A stretch of 64,000 nucleotides of DNA from NCBI RefSeq assembly GCF_001022965.1, contig NZ_LECZ01000024.1:186001-250000 (forward strand), in the 5' to 3' direction. Both the position numbers and the translations under genes were made by a program. Below the pieces are notes generated by a model. The model was not told the DNA's origin. It did not search any database and saw nothing but the letters and a program-made list of their open reading frames with translations. The DNA comes from Enterobacter genomosp. O. GTDB lineage: Bacteria > Pseudomonadota > Gammaproteobacteria > Enterobacterales > Enterobacteriaceae. Shown one piece after another: positions 47,970-59,011 of the stretch; position 1 is the first letter of the stretch; each line of letters opens with the position of its first letter.

Positions 47970-49167
47970 ACTCAACGAACAGCGACTCGACCACATGGAT
48001 CCAGCCGTGCTCGCTGGCAACCTCTTTGCCATTCAACCAGCGGCGCAGCATGTTCAACGCCATCATGGCGCAAACCTCCTGACGCACCGCCAGGCTGTGG
48101 CGGGTGATGCTCATTTTTACCCGCAGCGCCCAGGTGCCTTCCGGCGTGGCCAGTGCAAAGTTAAGGTATTCCTCATCCAGCCCCCCGACAAACAGCGCCA
48201 GGCCGGCAAAATGTTTCACCCTTCTTTCAGAAGCCCAGCGGGCGGTCTGCGCCAGCGTCTCCTGCTGGAACGGCACCACTTCGCTGGCCAGCAGCGGCGC
48301 GTTAACGCGCGACAGCTGCAGCGCCAGCAGGCCGCCGGTGAACTGCTCGCTTAAGGTCACGCTCAGCTGGCGCGACTGCAGATGCTTCGCAATCTGCGCC
48401 GGTAGCCCTTCCGTGCCCTCAAAGATCAGGCTTTCGCCCGCCACGCGCTGCACCTCAGGCCACAGGGCCAGCATCGCCTCTTTCTGCGTGGCCGGACCGG
48501 TAAGCTTAAGCTCAATGATCGGCATGGAGGAGCGATAGCCCATGGACACGTCCGGCGGCAGTGCCAGGTTGTCGAGGCTCTGGGCCAGATCGCTTTCAGA
48601 GCGGCCAAAGGTGGTCAGACGCAGGCAAAGCGGGGGTTCCGGCAGGGTAAAACGATCGCGAAGGCGCGGCAGGATCTGCTGCTCGACCATCACTTTAAAT
48701 TCTGAGGGCACGCCCGGCGTGAAGAACATCAGGCAGCGGTTCAGCTGCATGGCAAACCCGCACGCGGTACCGACCGGGTTATCGACCAGCTCAGCGCTGG
48801 CGGGGATTTCAGCCTGTTTACGGTTGCTGGGGGCCATGATGCGGCCACGTTCGGAGAAAAAGCGCTCCATCTGCGAAAGCCACGCCTCGTGCAGCACCAG
48901 CCCTTCGCCTTTTGCCGTCGCGGCGGCCAGCGCGCTGAGATCGTCGCTGGTAGGGCCGAGCCCACCGTTCACAATCAGCACGTCACAGTGTTCGCTGCGT
49001 TCACGCAGAATAGCGACCAGTGACTCAAGATTGTCGCCCACCGTGTTGCGGCGCGTTAACGGTAATCCTTGCTCAAAGAAAAGATCGGCAAGCCAGGCAG
49101 CATTGGTATCAATAATTTGGCCATGCAGCACTTCGTCGCCGGTGGATAACATCTCCACGTTAATCAT
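47968..49167 (-). CDS. yfaY: CinA-like protein YfaY
   Basis: CinA-family protein, 399 residues (E. coli YfaY about 400). Residues about 3-170 form a MoCF_biosynth domain with STGDEVLHGQIIDTNAAWLA and the loop NGGLGPTSDD typical of the fold. The C-terminal part (about 240-399) resembles the CinA deamidase domain but with the segment SEQFTGGLLALQLSR in place of the usual active-site TAESCTGG, so NMN deamidase activity is doubtful (inferred). Upstream is yfaZ, same strand, 93 bases away. Confidence 0.92.
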   Translation of the reverse strand: MINVEMLSTGDEVLHGQIIDTNAAWLADLFFEQGLPLTRRNTVGDNLESLVAILRERSEHCDVLIVNGGLGPTSDDLSALAAATAKGEGLVLHEAWLSQMERFFSERGRIMAPSNRKQAEIPASAELVDNPVGTACGFAMQLNRCLMFFTPGVPSEFKVMVEQQILPRLRDRFTLPEPPLCLRLTTFGRSESDLAQSLDNLALPPDVSMGYRSSMPIIELKLTGPATQKEAMLALWPEVQRVAGESLIFEGTEGLPAQIAKHLQSRQLSVTLSEQFTGGLLALQLSRVNAPLLASEVVPFQQETLAQTARWASERRVKHFAGLALFVGGLDEEYLNFALATPEGTWALRVKMSITRHSLAVRQEVCAMMALNMLRRWLNGKEVASEHGWIHVVESLFVE

Positions 49168-49260
49168 TATGTTCTCCCGCTTATTTGGTCAAAACACTAT
49201 AGCGCAAACGCGGGGTGGAGAAGAGAGAAACTGGCGCGACAGAATGCCGCGCCGGAGTGA

Positions 49261-49800
49261 TTAGAAGCCTGCGCTAACGCCCACGTACGGGCCGTCGGCC
49301 AGCGCGTTGTCGCGGTTGCCGTCTTTGCCGGCCAGGTTCAGGTAACGATAGCCTGCTTCAATGGTAATCGGACGCATGATGGTCCAGCGCGCGCCGGCGT
49401 TGGCTTCCTCATAGCTGTCGATACCGCTGGAGAGGGAGTCCGGAGAATAGTAGTACTCGCCAAACAGGCCGAAGCTGTCGCCAATTTTCCACTGCAGGCC
49501 GCCGCCCACTGCCGCCGCGTACCCTTCGTCACCGTCATTTGGGTTGGTATAGATACCTTTACCGCCGACGGTCGCCAGGAACGGGCCGAGAGGAACGTTA
49601 AGACCCAGGCCGAGGCTGGCCGCGTCGCCGTCGTCATCGTTATGCGTCCAGCCGCCGGTCATCGCCAGACCGGAAGTCTCTGTACCCATGCCAAAGCCCA
49701 GGTGGGTATAGTCCTGACCCGCCGAGCCGTTAATGCTAATAGCGTTAGCCGCCGCAGAAACAACCATCAGGCCGAAGCCCATTAATGCCACTTTTTTCAT
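49261..49800 (-). CDS. yfaZ: Predicted outer-membrane protein YfaZ
   Basis: 179-residue YfaZ-family protein (E. coli 180). ATG at 49800, giving the signal peptide MKKVALMGFGLMVVSAAANA; the open frame to 49872 is ignored. The mature part is rich in alternating Gly/aromatic segments expected of a small beta-barrel and ends GPYVGVSAGF with a terminal phenylalanine. Function unknown. Between it and menE only 121 bases remain, where E. coli has the yfaO/arn region. Confidence 0.93.
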   Translation of the reverse strand: MKKVALMGFGLMVVSAAANAISINGSAGQDYTHLGFGMGTETSGLAMTGGWTHNDDDGDAASLGLGLNVPLGPFLATVGGKGIYTNPNDGDEGYAAAVGGGLQWKIGDSFGLFGEYYYSPDSLSSGIDSYEEANAGARWTIMRPITIEAGYRYLNLAGKDGNRDNALADGPYVGVSAGF

Positions 49801-49921
49801 TGTCGCGATCCCGCACATTTTATAAGAAGTCCCAAAACCGCGAGATTTTAACCTAGCTCTTCCGGGGATCAAGCACTCTGCGTGCGGCAGGTCGGTAGAT
49901 TGTAACTATTTGAAACGGCTA

Positions 49922-51283
49922 TTATCCTTTCAGCGATGCGTTAACCCACTGCTGCAGCGCGCGACGCGAAACTTTAATGCCACCATTTTTAAGCTCGGTC
50001 GGCAGCAGCAGCCAGCGGACGGGCTGCTCAAAACGCGCCAGCTTATCCCTGACCCAGTCAGGTAAACAGGCGATATCCGTTCCCGGCTCACACTCCACCA
50101 CCGCCACCGGACGTTGCCCAAACTCGGCGTCGTCCAGCGGAACGATAAATACCTGGTTAATCTGCGGATGCCGGGCGATAACCCGCTCAAGGCTTTCCGG
50201 CTGGATCCCTTCTCCGCCGCTAAAAAAGAGATTGTCCATGCGGCCCAGAATCGTCAGGCGGCCGTCATGCAGCTCGCCGCGATCGCGGGTGGCGAACCAT
50301 CCTTGCGCATTGGTCAGCGGAATCAGCGCGCCGTCGCGCCAGTAGCCTGAGGCCATGCTTTGCGCTCTGATCCAGACCTCACCGTTAACGACCTGCACCT
50401 CTCGGCCCGGCAGCGCGCTGCCCACGTCCGGCTCGCCGTCCGCCGCTTTCGCGCAGACGGTAGAGGCAAACTCGGTCAGGCCGTAACCGCAGAAGGTGCG
50501 AATCTCCCGCTCTCTCGCCTTTTGCGTCAATTCCACCGGAATGGCCGCCCCGCCAAGCAAAACCGCTTTCAGGGCAATGTGGCTTTCGGTATTCAGAAGA
50601 CGCCAGAGCTGGGTCGGCACCAGCGAGGCGTGCGTACAGCCGCGCAAGGCCTGCGCCAGCGGCTGTTTCTCGCGCACGGTTAACCGTGCGCCGGCCAGCA
50701 GCCAGCGCCATAAAATACCCTGACCGGAAACGTGAAACAGCGGCAGCGAAAGTAGCCAGTCGTCGTCTTCACCGTAGGGCATCAGCGCCAGCACGCCGCG
50801 CGCGCTGGCGAGATGGGCCTCGCAGGTATGCACCGCCGCCTTAGGCAGACCGGTAGAGCCGGAGGTCAGCGTCATGGACGCCAGCCGCGCCGGCTGCCAC
50901 GCGGCGCGATATTCACCCGCGCGCTCGCACAGGCTCAGGGGAGGAAGACCGTCGTAGAGACCGTCCAGCACCAGTGCAAAGCGCAGGGTCATCTGGGGAA
51001 GCAATACGTCCAGCAGCGGGCGCGGCAGCTGGGGATTAACGGGAAGGATACGCGCTCCGCACTGGAGCAGCGCCAGCCACGCCAGCAGGGTTTGCGGGTG
51101 GTTATAGGCCAGCAGCAGCACGCCGTCGCCCTCCTCCACGCCCTGCTGGTGAAACCCCGCCGCAAGGCTGTCGACGCGCGCGCACAGCTGTTGCCAGGTA
51201 AGCGTTTCGTCGTTCAGCCTCAGGGCAGGCTTATCGGCAGACAGCGCGCGCCAGTGCCGCCAGGGCCAGTCGGTAAAACTCAT
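49922..51283 (-). CDS. menE: o-succinylbenzoate-CoA ligase MenE
   Basis: Activates o-succinylbenzoate to its CoA ester in menaquinone biosynthesis. 453 residues (E. coli 451). AMP-binding motif [14 protein letters not shown] at about 130-145, [11 protein letters not shown] and the later [20 protein letters not shown] region with the A8 hinge are visible. ATG at 51283 ([11 protein letters not shown]) overlaps the menC stop by four bases (ATGA). Last gene of the men operon. Confidence 0.96.
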   Translation of the reverse strand: MSFTDWPWRHWRALSADKPALRLNDETLTWQQLCARVDSLAAGFHQQGVEEGDGVLLLAYNHPQTLLAWLALLQCGARILPVNPQLPRPLLDVLLPQMTLRFALVLDGLYDGLPPLSLCERAGEYRAAWQPARLASMTLTSGSTGLPKAAVHTCEAHLASARGVLALMPYGEDDDWLLSLPLFHVSGQGILWRWLLAGARLTVREKQPLAQALRGCTHASLVPTQLWRLLNTESHIALKAVLLGGAAIPVELTQKAREREIRTFCGYGLTEFASTVCAKAADGEPDVGSALPGREVQVVNGEVWIRAQSMASGYWRDGALIPLTNAQGWFATRDRGELHDGRLTILGRMDNLFFSGGEGIQPESLERVIARHPQINQVFIVPLDDAEFGQRPVAVVECEPGTDIACLPDWVRDKLARFEQPVRWLLLPTELKNGGIKVSRRALQQWVNASLKG

Positions 51284-52245
51284 AGCAGCGGCTCCAGCGC
51301 CTCGGTGTCGAGGCACGGCAGCGCGCTGTCCGGCCAGGTGCGGATAAGCTGGGCCTGCATCAGGTTCAGCGTATCGAGGCCAGGAACCGTGTCCGGCGTT
51401 AACCAGGCGGCAATACGCGCCAGCTGGGTCAGCCCCAGGCTGGACTCAATCGACGAGCTGATCACCGCCGTCAGCCCTGCGGCGTGCGCCGCCGCGACCT
51501 GCTCGCGCACCTTCGCCAGACTGCCGGTCAGCGACGGTTTAATCACTACCGCGCTGACGCCGGGTTCGGCAACGAAGGCAAAACCCGCTTCGCGCAGGCT
51601 TTCATCCCAGGCGATGGCAATCCCCGTTTCGCGGGCAAACGCGCGCGAATCGTCGCGGGTTTTACACGGCTCTTCCAGGAAGGCAATGCGGCTGCGGTAC
51701 GCCGGGTTGACGTATTTCGCAAACTGCTGCGCCTTCAGCGGCGTCCAGGCGCGGTTAGCATCCAGACGCAGGTGCAGATCGGGGATCGCCTCCAGCAGCA
51801 GGTTGGCAACCATGCCGTCGCGCACCGCTTCGTAGAGGCCGACTTTGATTTTCGCGACCTTCTCGCCCGGCATGGCGGAGAGCAGCGCGAAGAGCTCGTC
51901 CGGATCCCCTGTGCAGAGCGGTGCCGCGCGGTAGTTAGCCTCTTCAGGCAGGCTGCCGTCCAGCTCCGCCAGCGCGCAGCTGATACCAAAAGCCGCGGAA
52001 GGCACGTCCGGTAACGCCGGGTTCTCGCCCTCACGCCACGTTTCTGTCCACGCCAGCAATGCAGCCTGCGCGTCCTCCAGCGACTCGAGGCTAAAGCCCG
52101 GCAGAGGCGAAATCTCGCCCCAGCCTTCCCGCTCGCCCTGCTGCAGATGCACGAAGAAGCCGTCACGGGTTTTTAACCGCCGTTCACGCAGCACCACGCC
52201 CGCGTCCATCGGTATCTGCCAGCGGTAAACCTGTGCGCGACGCAT
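51280..52245 (-). CDS. menC: o-succinylbenzoate synthase MenC
   Basis: Enolase-superfamily dehydratase making o-succinylbenzoate from SHCHC. 321 residues (E. coli 320). KxK acid/base segment KIKVGLYE, metal ligands in [17 protein letters not shown] and IAWDESL, and the lysine in [10 protein letters not shown] are all present. Overlaps menB by one base at its start and menE by four at its stop. Confidence 0.96.
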   Translation of the reverse strand: MRRAQVYRWQIPMDAGVVLRERRLKTRDGFFVHLQQGEREGWGEISPLPGFSLESLEDAQAALLAWTETWREGENPALPDVPSAAFGISCALAELDGSLPEEANYRAAPLCTGDPDELFALLSAMPGEKVAKIKVGLYEAVRDGMVANLLLEAIPDLHLRLDANRAWTPLKAQQFAKYVNPAYRSRIAFLEEPCKTRDDSRAFARETGIAIAWDESLREAGFAFVAEPGVSAVVIKPSLTGSLAKVREQVAAAHAAGLTAVISSSIESSLGLTQLARIAAWLTPDTVPGLDTLNLMQAQLIRTWPDSALPCLDTEALEPLL

Positions 52246-53102
52246 TACGGATTCCGTTTGTATTTGCTAAAGTCCGGCTGGCGTTTTTCGTTAAACGCGT
52301 TGCGCCCTTCCTGACCCTCTTCGGTCATGTAGAACAGCATGGTGGCGTTGCCCGCGAGCTCCTGCAGACCCGCCTGACCGTCACAGTCGGCGTTGAGCGC
52401 GGCTTTGAGGCAGCGCAGCGCCATCGGGCTGTTTTGCAGCATTTCGCGACACCAGCGTACGGTCTCTTTTTCGAGATCGGCAATCGGCACCACGGTATTC
52501 ACCAGGCCCATATCCAGGGCTTCCTGGGCGTTGTACTGACGGCACAGGAACCAAATTTCACGGGCTTTTTTCTGCCCGACGATGCGTGCCATGTAGGAGG
52601 CCCCCCAGCCGCCGTCAAAGGAGCCTACTTTCGGGCCCGTCTGGCCGAAGATGGCGTTATCTGCCGCAATGGTCAGGTCACACATCATGTGCAGAACGTG
52701 ACCGCCACCGATGGAGTAGCCTGCCACCATCGCCACCACCGGTTTTGGACAGGTGCGGATCTGACGCTGAAAATCGAGCACGTTCAGGTGGTGCGTGCCC
52801 GCATCGTCCTGGTATCCGCCGTAGTCACCGCGCACTTTCTGATCGCCGCCGGAGCAGAACGCCTTATCGCCTTCGCCGGTCAGGACAATCACGCCGATGT
52901 TGTCGTCGTAGCGCGCATCCGCCAGGGCCTGAATCATCTCTTTAACGGTCAGCGGACGGAAGGCGTTGCGCACCTGCGGACGGTTAATGGTGATTTTGGC
53001 AATGCCGTCGGTGGATTTGTGGTAGCGAATGTCGGTGTAGCCTTCGGAGCAGTCTTGCCATTCAACCGGTGCATAGAGCATGTTTTCATCAGGATAAATC
53101 AT
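52245..53102 (-). CDS. menB: 1,4-dihydroxy-2-naphthoyl-CoA synthase MenB
   Basis: Crotonase-fold enzyme that closes the second ring of menaquinone. 285 residues, the E. coli length and sequence type. N-terminus [18 protein letters not shown]. Oxyanion-hole segment [14 protein letters not shown], with the bicarbonate-binding glycine region [13 protein letters not shown] and [14 protein letters not shown]. It overlaps menH by four bases (53099-53102) and menC by one. Confidence 0.97.
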   Translation of the reverse strand: MIYPDENMLYAPVEWQDCSEGYTDIRYHKSTDGIAKITINRPQVRNAFRPLTVKEMIQALADARYDDNIGVIVLTGEGDKAFCSGGDQKVRGDYGGYQDDAGTHHLNVLDFQRQIRTCPKPVVAMVAGYSIGGGHVLHMMCDLTIAADNAIFGQTGPKVGSFDGGWGASYMARIVGQKKAREIWFLCRQYNAQEALDMGLVNTVVPIADLEKETVRWCREMLQNSPMALRCLKAALNADCDGQAGLQELAGNATMLFYMTEEGQEGRNAFNEKRQPDFSKYKRNP

Positions 53103-53875
53103 AGAATGTCCTTTATACGAAGACGCAGTATCTGAGCCAGACTCGCGGTAACCGCATCGGGATTTTCCCGGTGGGCGTTGTGTCCGGCGTTGGAAATTGC
53201 ATGGCGAACGGCGTTCAGCTCAGCGGCTAGGGCCGCAAACTTCTCATCGCGTTCGCCATAGAGATAATCAAAAGAGAAATTGCGTGCCCCAAGCGCGGCA
53301 CGCAAATCGGGCTGCACGGCCAGCGACGTTGCTTCGAGCATCATTGCCAGCGCCGCGCCGCTGTTCTGGCTGCGCAGGGTAATCAGCGCCTCGCGCTGGG
53401 CATCCGTGAGTGAGGCAAAAACGGGCTGTTGATACCAGTCAGCGAATACCTTACTCAGCGGTTCAGTGCGAAAACGTCTCGCCCAGCGGCGGTCAGATGC
53501 CAGCCGCGCATTTCGCGCTTCGTCATCCTGCAGGCCCGGATGCCCGCCCTCTACCACCACGCCCAGCAGCCCCTCTGGCTGCTGGCAGGCATGGAACATC
53601 GCAATGCGGCCGCCGAGGGAGTACCCGATGAGCCAGAACTTGAGTATGTTGTAACTAAGTAAGGTTTGGGTGAGCAGCGTGCTTATCTCCTCAAACCCCG
53701 TCACGCTAAAATCTCGGGATCCACCGTGACCCGGCAAATCCAGATACAGCCGGGGGTAGTCGCTGAGTTTTTCACCGACTCTCTGCCACTCGCGGCAGTG
53801 CCCGGAAAAGCCGTGCAAAAAGACCAGCCAGGGATAGCCTGGCTTGCCGGCCCGCTGAACGCCCGAGAGGATCAC
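53099..53875 (-). CDS. menH: SHCHC synthase MenH
   Basis: Alpha/beta-hydrolase-fold enzyme that eliminates pyruvate from SEPHCHC to form SHCHC. 258 residues (E. coli 252). Nucleophile serine 86 in IGYSLGGR, oxyanion loop [12 protein letters not shown], and catalytic histidine in [11 protein letters not shown]. The start is GTG at 53873-53875 and overlaps the menD stop by four bases (GTGA). Translation is coupled in the men operon. Confidence 0.95.
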   Translation of the reverse strand: MILSGVQRAGKPGYPWLVFLHGFSGHCREWQRVGEKLSDYPRLYLDLPGHGGSRDFSVTGFEEISTLLTQTLLSYNILKFWLIGYSLGGRIAMFHACQQPEGLLGVVVEGGHPGLQDDEARNARLASDRRWARRFRTEPLSKVFADWYQQPVFASLTDAQREALITLRSQNSGAALAMMLEATSLAVQPDLRAALGARNFSFDYLYGERDEKFAALAAELNAVRHAISNAGHNAHRENPDAVTASLAQILRLRIKDIL

Positions 53876-55542
53876 AGCTGGCTCACCTGCGCCAGCAGGC
53901 TTTGCAGCATCTGCGCACCGTCTGCATCGTTCACCACCAGCTCAATCAGCGTCGCGCCCGGCTGTTTCCAGGCGGTACCTAGCGCGGTATCCAGCTGTTC
54001 CCAGCTTTCCGGGCGATGGTATTTCAGGCTGAACATCGCCGCGGCGTGTTCGAACTGCACGTTCTGCGGCATCAGATAGAAGCGCTCGCGCTCGCTCTGC
54101 GGCGTGGGCAAAAGGGAGAAAATCTGCCCGCCGTTGTTGTTAACCACAATCAGCACGAACGGGGCTGACGCCTGACGCAGCAGCGCCAGCGCGTTGAGAT
54201 CGTAGAGCGCGGAGAGATCGCCCACGATCGCCAGCGTCGATTTCGCGCTGGCGCGCTGTACGCCCGCCGCCGTTGAAATCAGCCCGTCGATGCCGCTGGC
54301 GCCACGGTTGCTGTAAACCGGGTAGCCGGCAGGCAGCTTCGAAAAGGCGTCAATCAGGCGCACCACCAGACTATTGCCGACAAACAGCTGCCCCTGCTCA
54401 GGCAGGAGCTGGCGAATACGGTGCGCCAGCCCGGCCTCGCTAAACGCGTCGCAGTGCGCTTTGGTCAGCTCCCACGCCTGACGCGAAAGGTCCGGGAGGG
54501 TAACCGCCCAGGGTTTGCGCTTTTCTGCCGGATGGAGCGTCAGCCAGGCGTCAATACTGCTGACCAGGCGACGACCGCGATGGTGCGCCGGGTCGAGCCG
54601 CCCTTCCAGCGGATCCACCAGCCAGTACTCTTCCGGCGTGCAGGTAGCCTGCCATTGCAATAACCGCTTGCCGGTCAAGCTCGAGCCGAGCTGAACCACA
54701 ATCTGCGCCTGCGACAGCTCGGTAACCGCTTTCGCATTACCCAGCCAGAGGTCGGCGCACGGCAGCGGCTGACCGGTCTGGGAAAGCACGTCGCCAATCA
54801 GCGGCCAGCCGAGCGTTTGTGCCCATTCCGCGACCAGCTTGCCTTCAGCGGCGCTCATGCGCCCGGCGATGACCACGCCGCGCTTCTGCCGCCAGAAGAA
54901 CCAGTCGCGCTGTTTCGCGCTCTCAAGATGCGTCTGCTCGCGCAGCCACGGTTTTTCGCTCTCCCACCAGTCACCGAGAGAGTGCTGCCAGCCCAGGCCC
55001 GTGTCGTCCAGCTCACCGTACAGCGGCTCGGCAAACGGGCAGTTGATGTGCAACGCCCCGCCACGCAACGTCTCCATGGCGTGATCGACGGTGGAAACCA
55101 GCCAGCTTGCCGGAATATCCTGGGTGGGACGCGGTAACGAAATCGTCTGCGAAGGATGTGAAGCAAAGAGTCCCGGCTGGCGAATCGCCTGATTGGCGCC
55201 GCAGTCAATAAGCTCAGGGGGGCGATCGGCGGTGAGCAGGATCAGCTTTTCACCGGTTAACCCGGCTTCGATCAGCGCCGGATAGAGGTTTGCCACCGCG
55301 GTACCGGAGGTGACAATCACCGCCACAGGTTCTTTGCTGGCTTTCGCCAGTCCCAGCGCCAGATGGCCGAGGCCGCGTTCATCAAAGTGGGTGTGATGAA
55401 TCAACGCCCGGTTTTCGGCGGCCGCCAGCGTCAGCGGCGTTGAGCGAGAACCCGGTGCAATACACACGTGCCTGACGCCATGGCGCGTCAGGGCTTCAAG
55501 GATCACCGCCGCCCAGCGTCGGTTAAAAGAACTTACTGACAT
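53872..55542 (-). CDS. menD: SEPHCHC synthase MenD
   Basis: Thiamine-diphosphate enzyme joining 2-oxoglutarate to isochorismate, the first committed step of menaquinone synthesis. 556 residues from ATG 55542, the E. coli length (frame to 55560 ignored). N-terminal pyrimidine-binding domain [19 protein letters not shown] with the catalytic glutamate region, and C-terminal pyrophosphate motif starting at [15 protein letters not shown] with GDLS...NNNGGQ. Preceded by menF with an 88-base gap. Confidence 0.97.
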   Translation of the reverse strand: MSVSSFNRRWAAVILEALTRHGVRHVCIAPGSRSTPLTLAAAENRALIHHTHFDERGLGHLALGLAKASKEPVAVIVTSGTAVANLYPALIEAGLTGEKLILLTADRPPELIDCGANQAIRQPGLFASHPSQTISLPRPTQDIPASWLVSTVDHAMETLRGGALHINCPFAEPLYGELDDTGLGWQHSLGDWWESEKPWLREQTHLESAKQRDWFFWRQKRGVVIAGRMSAAEGKLVAEWAQTLGWPLIGDVLSQTGQPLPCADLWLGNAKAVTELSQAQIVVQLGSSLTGKRLLQWQATCTPEEYWLVDPLEGRLDPAHHRGRRLVSSIDAWLTLHPAEKRKPWAVTLPDLSRQAWELTKAHCDAFSEAGLAHRIRQLLPEQGQLFVGNSLVVRLIDAFSKLPAGYPVYSNRGASGIDGLISTAAGVQRASAKSTLAIVGDLSALYDLNALALLRQASAPFVLIVVNNNGGQIFSLLPTPQSERERFYLMPQNVQFEHAAAMFSLKYHRPESWEQLDTALGTAWKQPGATLIELVVNDADGAQMLQSLLAQVSQL

Positions 55543-55630
55543 GAGATTGTCCGGTATCAAGAATGCGACACAGTATAAATAATAGAAAAAATTGGAATTT
55601 TGATGTGAATCGGGATTGCGCGAATCAGTA

Positions 55631-56926
55631 TTAATCCCTTAGGAGCAGAGAGCGCAATCCGGCGGCTTTATTTTCAATCTCCTGCCACTCCTGCTCAGGG
55701 TCAGATCCGCTGACAATGCCGGCGCCAGCGTAAAGCCGCAGGGAATTCTCCAGCACGCGGGCGGAGCGCAATGCCACGCAGAACTCACTTTGATCGGGCG
55801 ATAAATACCCGGCCGAACCGGCGTACCACTCGCGGTTAAAGGGTTCAACCTTCTGGATAAACTCGCGTGCAGGCTGTCGCGGTAATCCCGCAACGGCCGC
55901 GGTTGGCTGCAGCATATTAAGACACTGCTCATCATCGGCCTGCTTGAGCTCGGTCCAGATACAGCGGCGCAAATGCTGCACTTTACGCAGGCGCACCACC
56001 TGGGCTGGCAGTACCTCAAGCGTCTGCGTGTGGTGCTGAAGACGCTGACAGATATCTTCCACAACCAGCATATTTTCGCGCTGGTTTTTATCGTCATTCA
56101 GCAGCCACTCGCCCAGACGCTGCGCCTGTTTATCATCAGCGTGGCTGGCAACCGTGCCCGCCAGCGCTTCCGTGCGCAGCAGCCTGCCGCGCCGCCGCCA
56201 GAGACGCTCGGGCGTTGAGCCAAGAAAGGCGTTGCTGGCGTCAAATACCATGCAGAAATGGTAGCAATGTAAATTCAGGGCGCGGCTGGCCGCCATCAGC
56301 GCGACGGGGTTAACGCGCTGTGTAAACTGAAGATCGGTGGCCCTCGCGAGGACGACCTTTTCAAAATCACCGCGCGCGATGGTTTCCGTCGCCCTGCGGA
56401 CAAGTCTCAGCCATTCGGCCTGTTGTGGCTGATGGGTTTCGTGCTCAACCTGAACGGCCAGCGGGCGGATAGGCCTGGCTGGCTGGAGCTGCTGTAAAAA
56501 ATCCCGCGCGGCAAAGGCATCGTCCTGCAGCGAGCGATCGCTCCATAATTGCAGGCGCAGCGTGGCGTTTCCGGCCGTGCGTCGCCAGAGCAGACGGGGT
56601 AAAAAGAGGCTGCCCTGCTCCGGGTTAAAGGCGTTCAGGCCGCAGATACGGGTATCACCTGCCGCATTTTGCTCGCGCAAAAACTGTGAGGCTATCGCCA
56701 GAGAGGAAAAATGGGCAACCGCCCCCAACGCAGCCAGCTCTTCATCGCCGTTACGCTGCTGCCAGTAAAACTGAGGATAGCACTGCTGCGCCCCCAGCCA
56801 GGCGAGGGGATCGAAGGCATCTTTTAACGGGAAAGAGACGTCGAAATGACGTATGCCGGGTGCTGCGGGTAACGCTTGCGTAAGCTGGGTACGCAGATGT
56901 TCCAGCGCGAGGAAAATCGAATTCAC
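55631..56926 (-). CDS. menF: Isochorismate synthase MenF
   Basis: Mg2+-dependent enzyme converting chorismate to isochorismate for menaquinone. 431 residues as in E. coli. Chorismate-binding fold with [19 protein letters not shown], the segment [26 protein letters not shown] containing catalytic residues, and C-terminal [21 protein letters not shown]. The start is GTG (56924-56926) with GGGAGAGG upstream. First gene of menFDHBCE; the ERIC element lies about 65 bases upstream. Confidence 0.96.
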   Translation of the reverse strand: MNSIFLALEHLRTQLTQALPAAPGIRHFDVSFPLKDAFDPLAWLGAQQCYPQFYWQQRNGDEELAALGAVAHFSSLAIASQFLREQNAAGDTRICGLNAFNPEQGSLFLPRLLWRRTAGNATLRLQLWSDRSLQDDAFAARDFLQQLQPARPIRPLAVQVEHETHQPQQAEWLRLVRRATETIARGDFEKVVLARATDLQFTQRVNPVALMAASRALNLHCYHFCMVFDASNAFLGSTPERLWRRRGRLLRTEALAGTVASHADDKQAQRLGEWLLNDDKNQRENMLVVEDICQRLQHHTQTLEVLPAQVVRLRKVQHLRRCIWTELKQADDEQCLNMLQPTAAVAGLPRQPAREFIQKVEPFNREWYAGSAGYLSPDQSEFCVALRSARVLENSLRLYAGAGIVSGSDPEQEWQEIENKAAGLRSLLLRD

Positions 56927-56992
56927 GCGAACCTCTCCCTGTTAAAACCTCGTATTATACGGGGTACTGGCCATAAATAGCAGTACCCACGT

Positions 56993-57118
56993 ATATACAC
57001 GTCATCCTTCAAGCTGCCTCGGCGTTGGCTACGTCTGCTCACCCCAGTCACTTACTTGAGTAAGCTCCTGGGGATTCTCAGACTTGCCGCCTTGATGCAA
57101 CTCGAATGATTTTGTGTA
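56993..57118. repeat. ERIC element
   Basis: About 126 bases with imperfect terminal inverted repeats (TATACACGTCATCCTTCAAG and the reverse complement of GAATGATTTTGTGTA). The centre holds CACCCCAGTCACTTACTT and GTAAGCTCCTGGGGATTC, which are the diagnostic ERIC core that common ERIC primers match. Size fits the 127-base ERIC. Lies between menF and elaB. Ends are approximate. Confidence 0.95.
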
Positions 57119-57137
57119 AAGGGAGTGGTCAAGCGGC

Positions 57138-57443
57138 TTAACGACGGGCCAGCAGCAGGCCGAGAACAAGGCCTACGGCGGCGCCTACGCCAATACCCTG
57201 CCACGGTTTTTCATGCACGTAATCATCGGCACGATAAACCGCTTTTTTGGCGCGGTAGTAATAGGTATCAGACGCATGGCTGACGCGGTTTTTGACCTCA
57301 TGCAGCGCCTGTTCGGCACGGGCTTTTAGCTCAATATATTTCTGATCGGCAGGGTCGCCTGAGGAACGTAACACCTCTTCCAGCGTTTCGCTCAGTAAGG
57401 CCAGATCGTCATCGATACGGGTATCCCAGGATTGAAATGACAT
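57138..57443 (-). CDS. elaB: ElaB, ribosome-associated inner-membrane protein
   Basis: 101-residue DUF883 protein, C-tail anchored in the inner membrane with a cytosolic helical N-part; E. coli ElaB and its paralogues YqjD and YgaM bind ribosomes in stationary phase. The start at 57443 has GGAGA upstream and gives MSFQSWDTRIDDDL; the ATG at 57455 adds four residues and is rejected. Helical acidic/basic region about 10-75, C-terminal GIGVGAAVGLVLGLLLARR anchor, nearly the same as E. coli. Confidence 0.95.
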   Translation of the reverse strand: MSFQSWDTRIDDDLALLSETLEEVLRSSGDPADQKYIELKARAEQALHEVKNRVSHASDTYYYRAKKAVYRADDYVHEKPWQGIGVGAAVGLVLGLLLARR

Positions 57444-57496
57444 AGTTTTCTCCATGTTAGTACACCAGTCCGCTAACTATAGCCAACGCGCCGCCA

Positions 57497-57958
57497 TTAC
57501 GCCTGTTTCGTTTCCCGCGCCATGCCGATGTGGGGAATGCCATCTTCGTCATACACGTCCGTTACCGGCGTGAAGCCAAAGTGGGCATAAAACGACTGCA
57601 GGTGCGCCTGCGCGCCCAGGTATAACGCCTTGTCCGGCCACTGTTTCTGGCACGCTTCCAGCGTTTTATCCATAAGCTGGTAGCCCAGTTTTTCGCCGCG
57701 CGCCTTGCCGCTGATGATGACGCGGCCGATGACGACAGGCTCAAAATCGTCTTCGCTTTTCAGAATCCTCGCATACGCGACCAGCTCGTTATCGCGCCAA
57801 CCGAGGATATGACGGTTTTCGCCGACAAGGTCATCGCCGTCGATGTCCTGATACGGGCAGGTCTGTTCAACAACAAACACTTCACAGCGCAGTTTAAGCA
57901 GCGCGTAGAGCGAATGAACGGTGAGGTCGCTATGGTGAAAATCTTGCCACTGGATCAT
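57497..57958 (-). CDS. elaA: GNAT-family N-acetyltransferase ElaA
   Basis: 153 residues, the E. coli ElaA length. GNAT fold: acetyl-CoA pantetheine/pyrophosphate segment [21 protein letters not shown] at about 82-101 and the C-terminal [17 protein letters not shown] strand-helix segment. ATG at 57958 follows AAGGAG; upstream frame to 57985 is ignored. Substrate unknown. Located 53 bases upstream of elaB on the same strand, divergent from rbn. Confidence 0.94.
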   Translation of the reverse strand: MIQWQDFHHSDLTVHSLYALLKLRCEVFVVEQTCPYQDIDGDDLVGENRHILGWRDNELVAYARILKSEDDFEPVVIGRVIISGKARGEKLGYQLMDKTLEACQKQWPDKALYLGAQAHLQSFYAHFGFTPVTDVYDEDGIPHIGMARETKQA

Positions 57959-58029
57959 GTCAGTCTCCTTCCTGGGGTTCATCACGTTATACTAAACCCC
58001 TCCCCGTTCGGCAAAGGGCTGATTGCGTT

Positions 58030-58947
58030 ATGGAACTGATTTTTCTGGGTACGTCCGCTGGCGTGCCAACCCGCTCACGAAATGTGACGGCGATTCTGCT
58101 GGATCTTAAACACCCAACCCGCGGCGGGCTGTGGCTGTTTGACTGTGGTGAAGGGACGCAGCATCAGCTGTTACATACCGCTTATCACCCGGGCAAGCTG
58201 GATAAAATCTTTATCACTCACCTGCATGGCGACCATCTCTTTGGCCTGCCCGGCCTGCTGTGCAGCCGCTCAATGGCCGGTAATGCCAACCCGCTGACGA
58301 TTTACGGGCCTGCGGGTGTGCGTGAATTTGTTGAAACCACGCTGCGCCTGAGCGGCTCGTGGACGGATTATCCGCTGGAGATCGTTGAGATTAGCGACGG
58401 TCTGGTTTTCGATGACGGGGATTATATCGTCACCGCCCAACCGCTCAATCATCCAGTGGAATGCTATGGCTACCGCATTGAGGCGCATGACAAACCCGGC
58501 GCGCTGGATGCCGCCGCGCTAATGGCCGACGGCGTTAAGCCCGGGCCGCTGTTCCAGCGCCTGAAGCACGGAGAGACCGTCACGCTGGAGGACGGACGCG
58601 TTATTAACGGCCAGGATTATCTCGCCGCACCGCAGCCCGGCAAAAAACTGGCGATTTTTGGCGACACGGCCCCGTGCCCGGCGGCGCTCACGCTGGCTCA
58701 GGGCGTGGACGTGATGGTGCATGAAGCCACGCTTGAAGCGGCAATGGAAGAGAAAGCCAACAGCCGGGGCCATAGCTCCACGCGTCAGGCGGCGCAGCTT
58801 GCCCGTGACGCGGGCGTCGGGAGGCTCATCGTCACCCACGTCAGCTCGCGCTACGACGCGCGGGGATGCGCAAGCCTGCTGGCGGAGTGCCGCGCGCTGT
58901 TCCCGGAATGTGAGCTGGCCGAAGATTTCGCTCAGGTCAGCGTTTAG
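58030..58947 (+). CDS. rbn: Ribonuclease BN / RNase Z family (ElaC)
   Basis: Metallo-beta-lactamase-fold ribonuclease acting on tRNA precursors; 305 residues, as in E. coli. Zinc-binding motif HLHGDH at 64-69 ([11 protein letters not shown]), further ligands in IFGDTAPCP and in the C-terminal IVTHVSSRY. The exosite-type loop and the N-terminus [18 protein letters not shown] are typical. Divergent from elaA with 71 bases between starts. Confidence 0.96.
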   Translation: MELIFLGTSAGVPTRSRNVTAILLDLKHPTRGGLWLFDCGEGTQHQLLHTAYHPGKLDKIFITHLHGDHLFGLPGLLCSRSMAGNANPLTIYGPAGVREFVETTLRLSGSWTDYPLEIVEISDGLVFDDGDYIVTAQPLNHPVECYGYRIEAHDKPGALDAAALMADGVKPGPLFQRLKHGETVTLEDGRVINGQDYLAAPQPGKKLAIFGDTAPCPAALTLAQGVDVMVHEATLEAAMEEKANSRGHSSTRQAAQLARDAGVGRLIVTHVSSRYDARGCASLLAECRALFPECELAEDFAQVSV

Positions 58948-59011
58948 TCCTTCATTTTTCTCTCAGGATGCCGATAACGATTAAAAGGTCAGCATTTCTC
59001 TCGAGGGTAGA

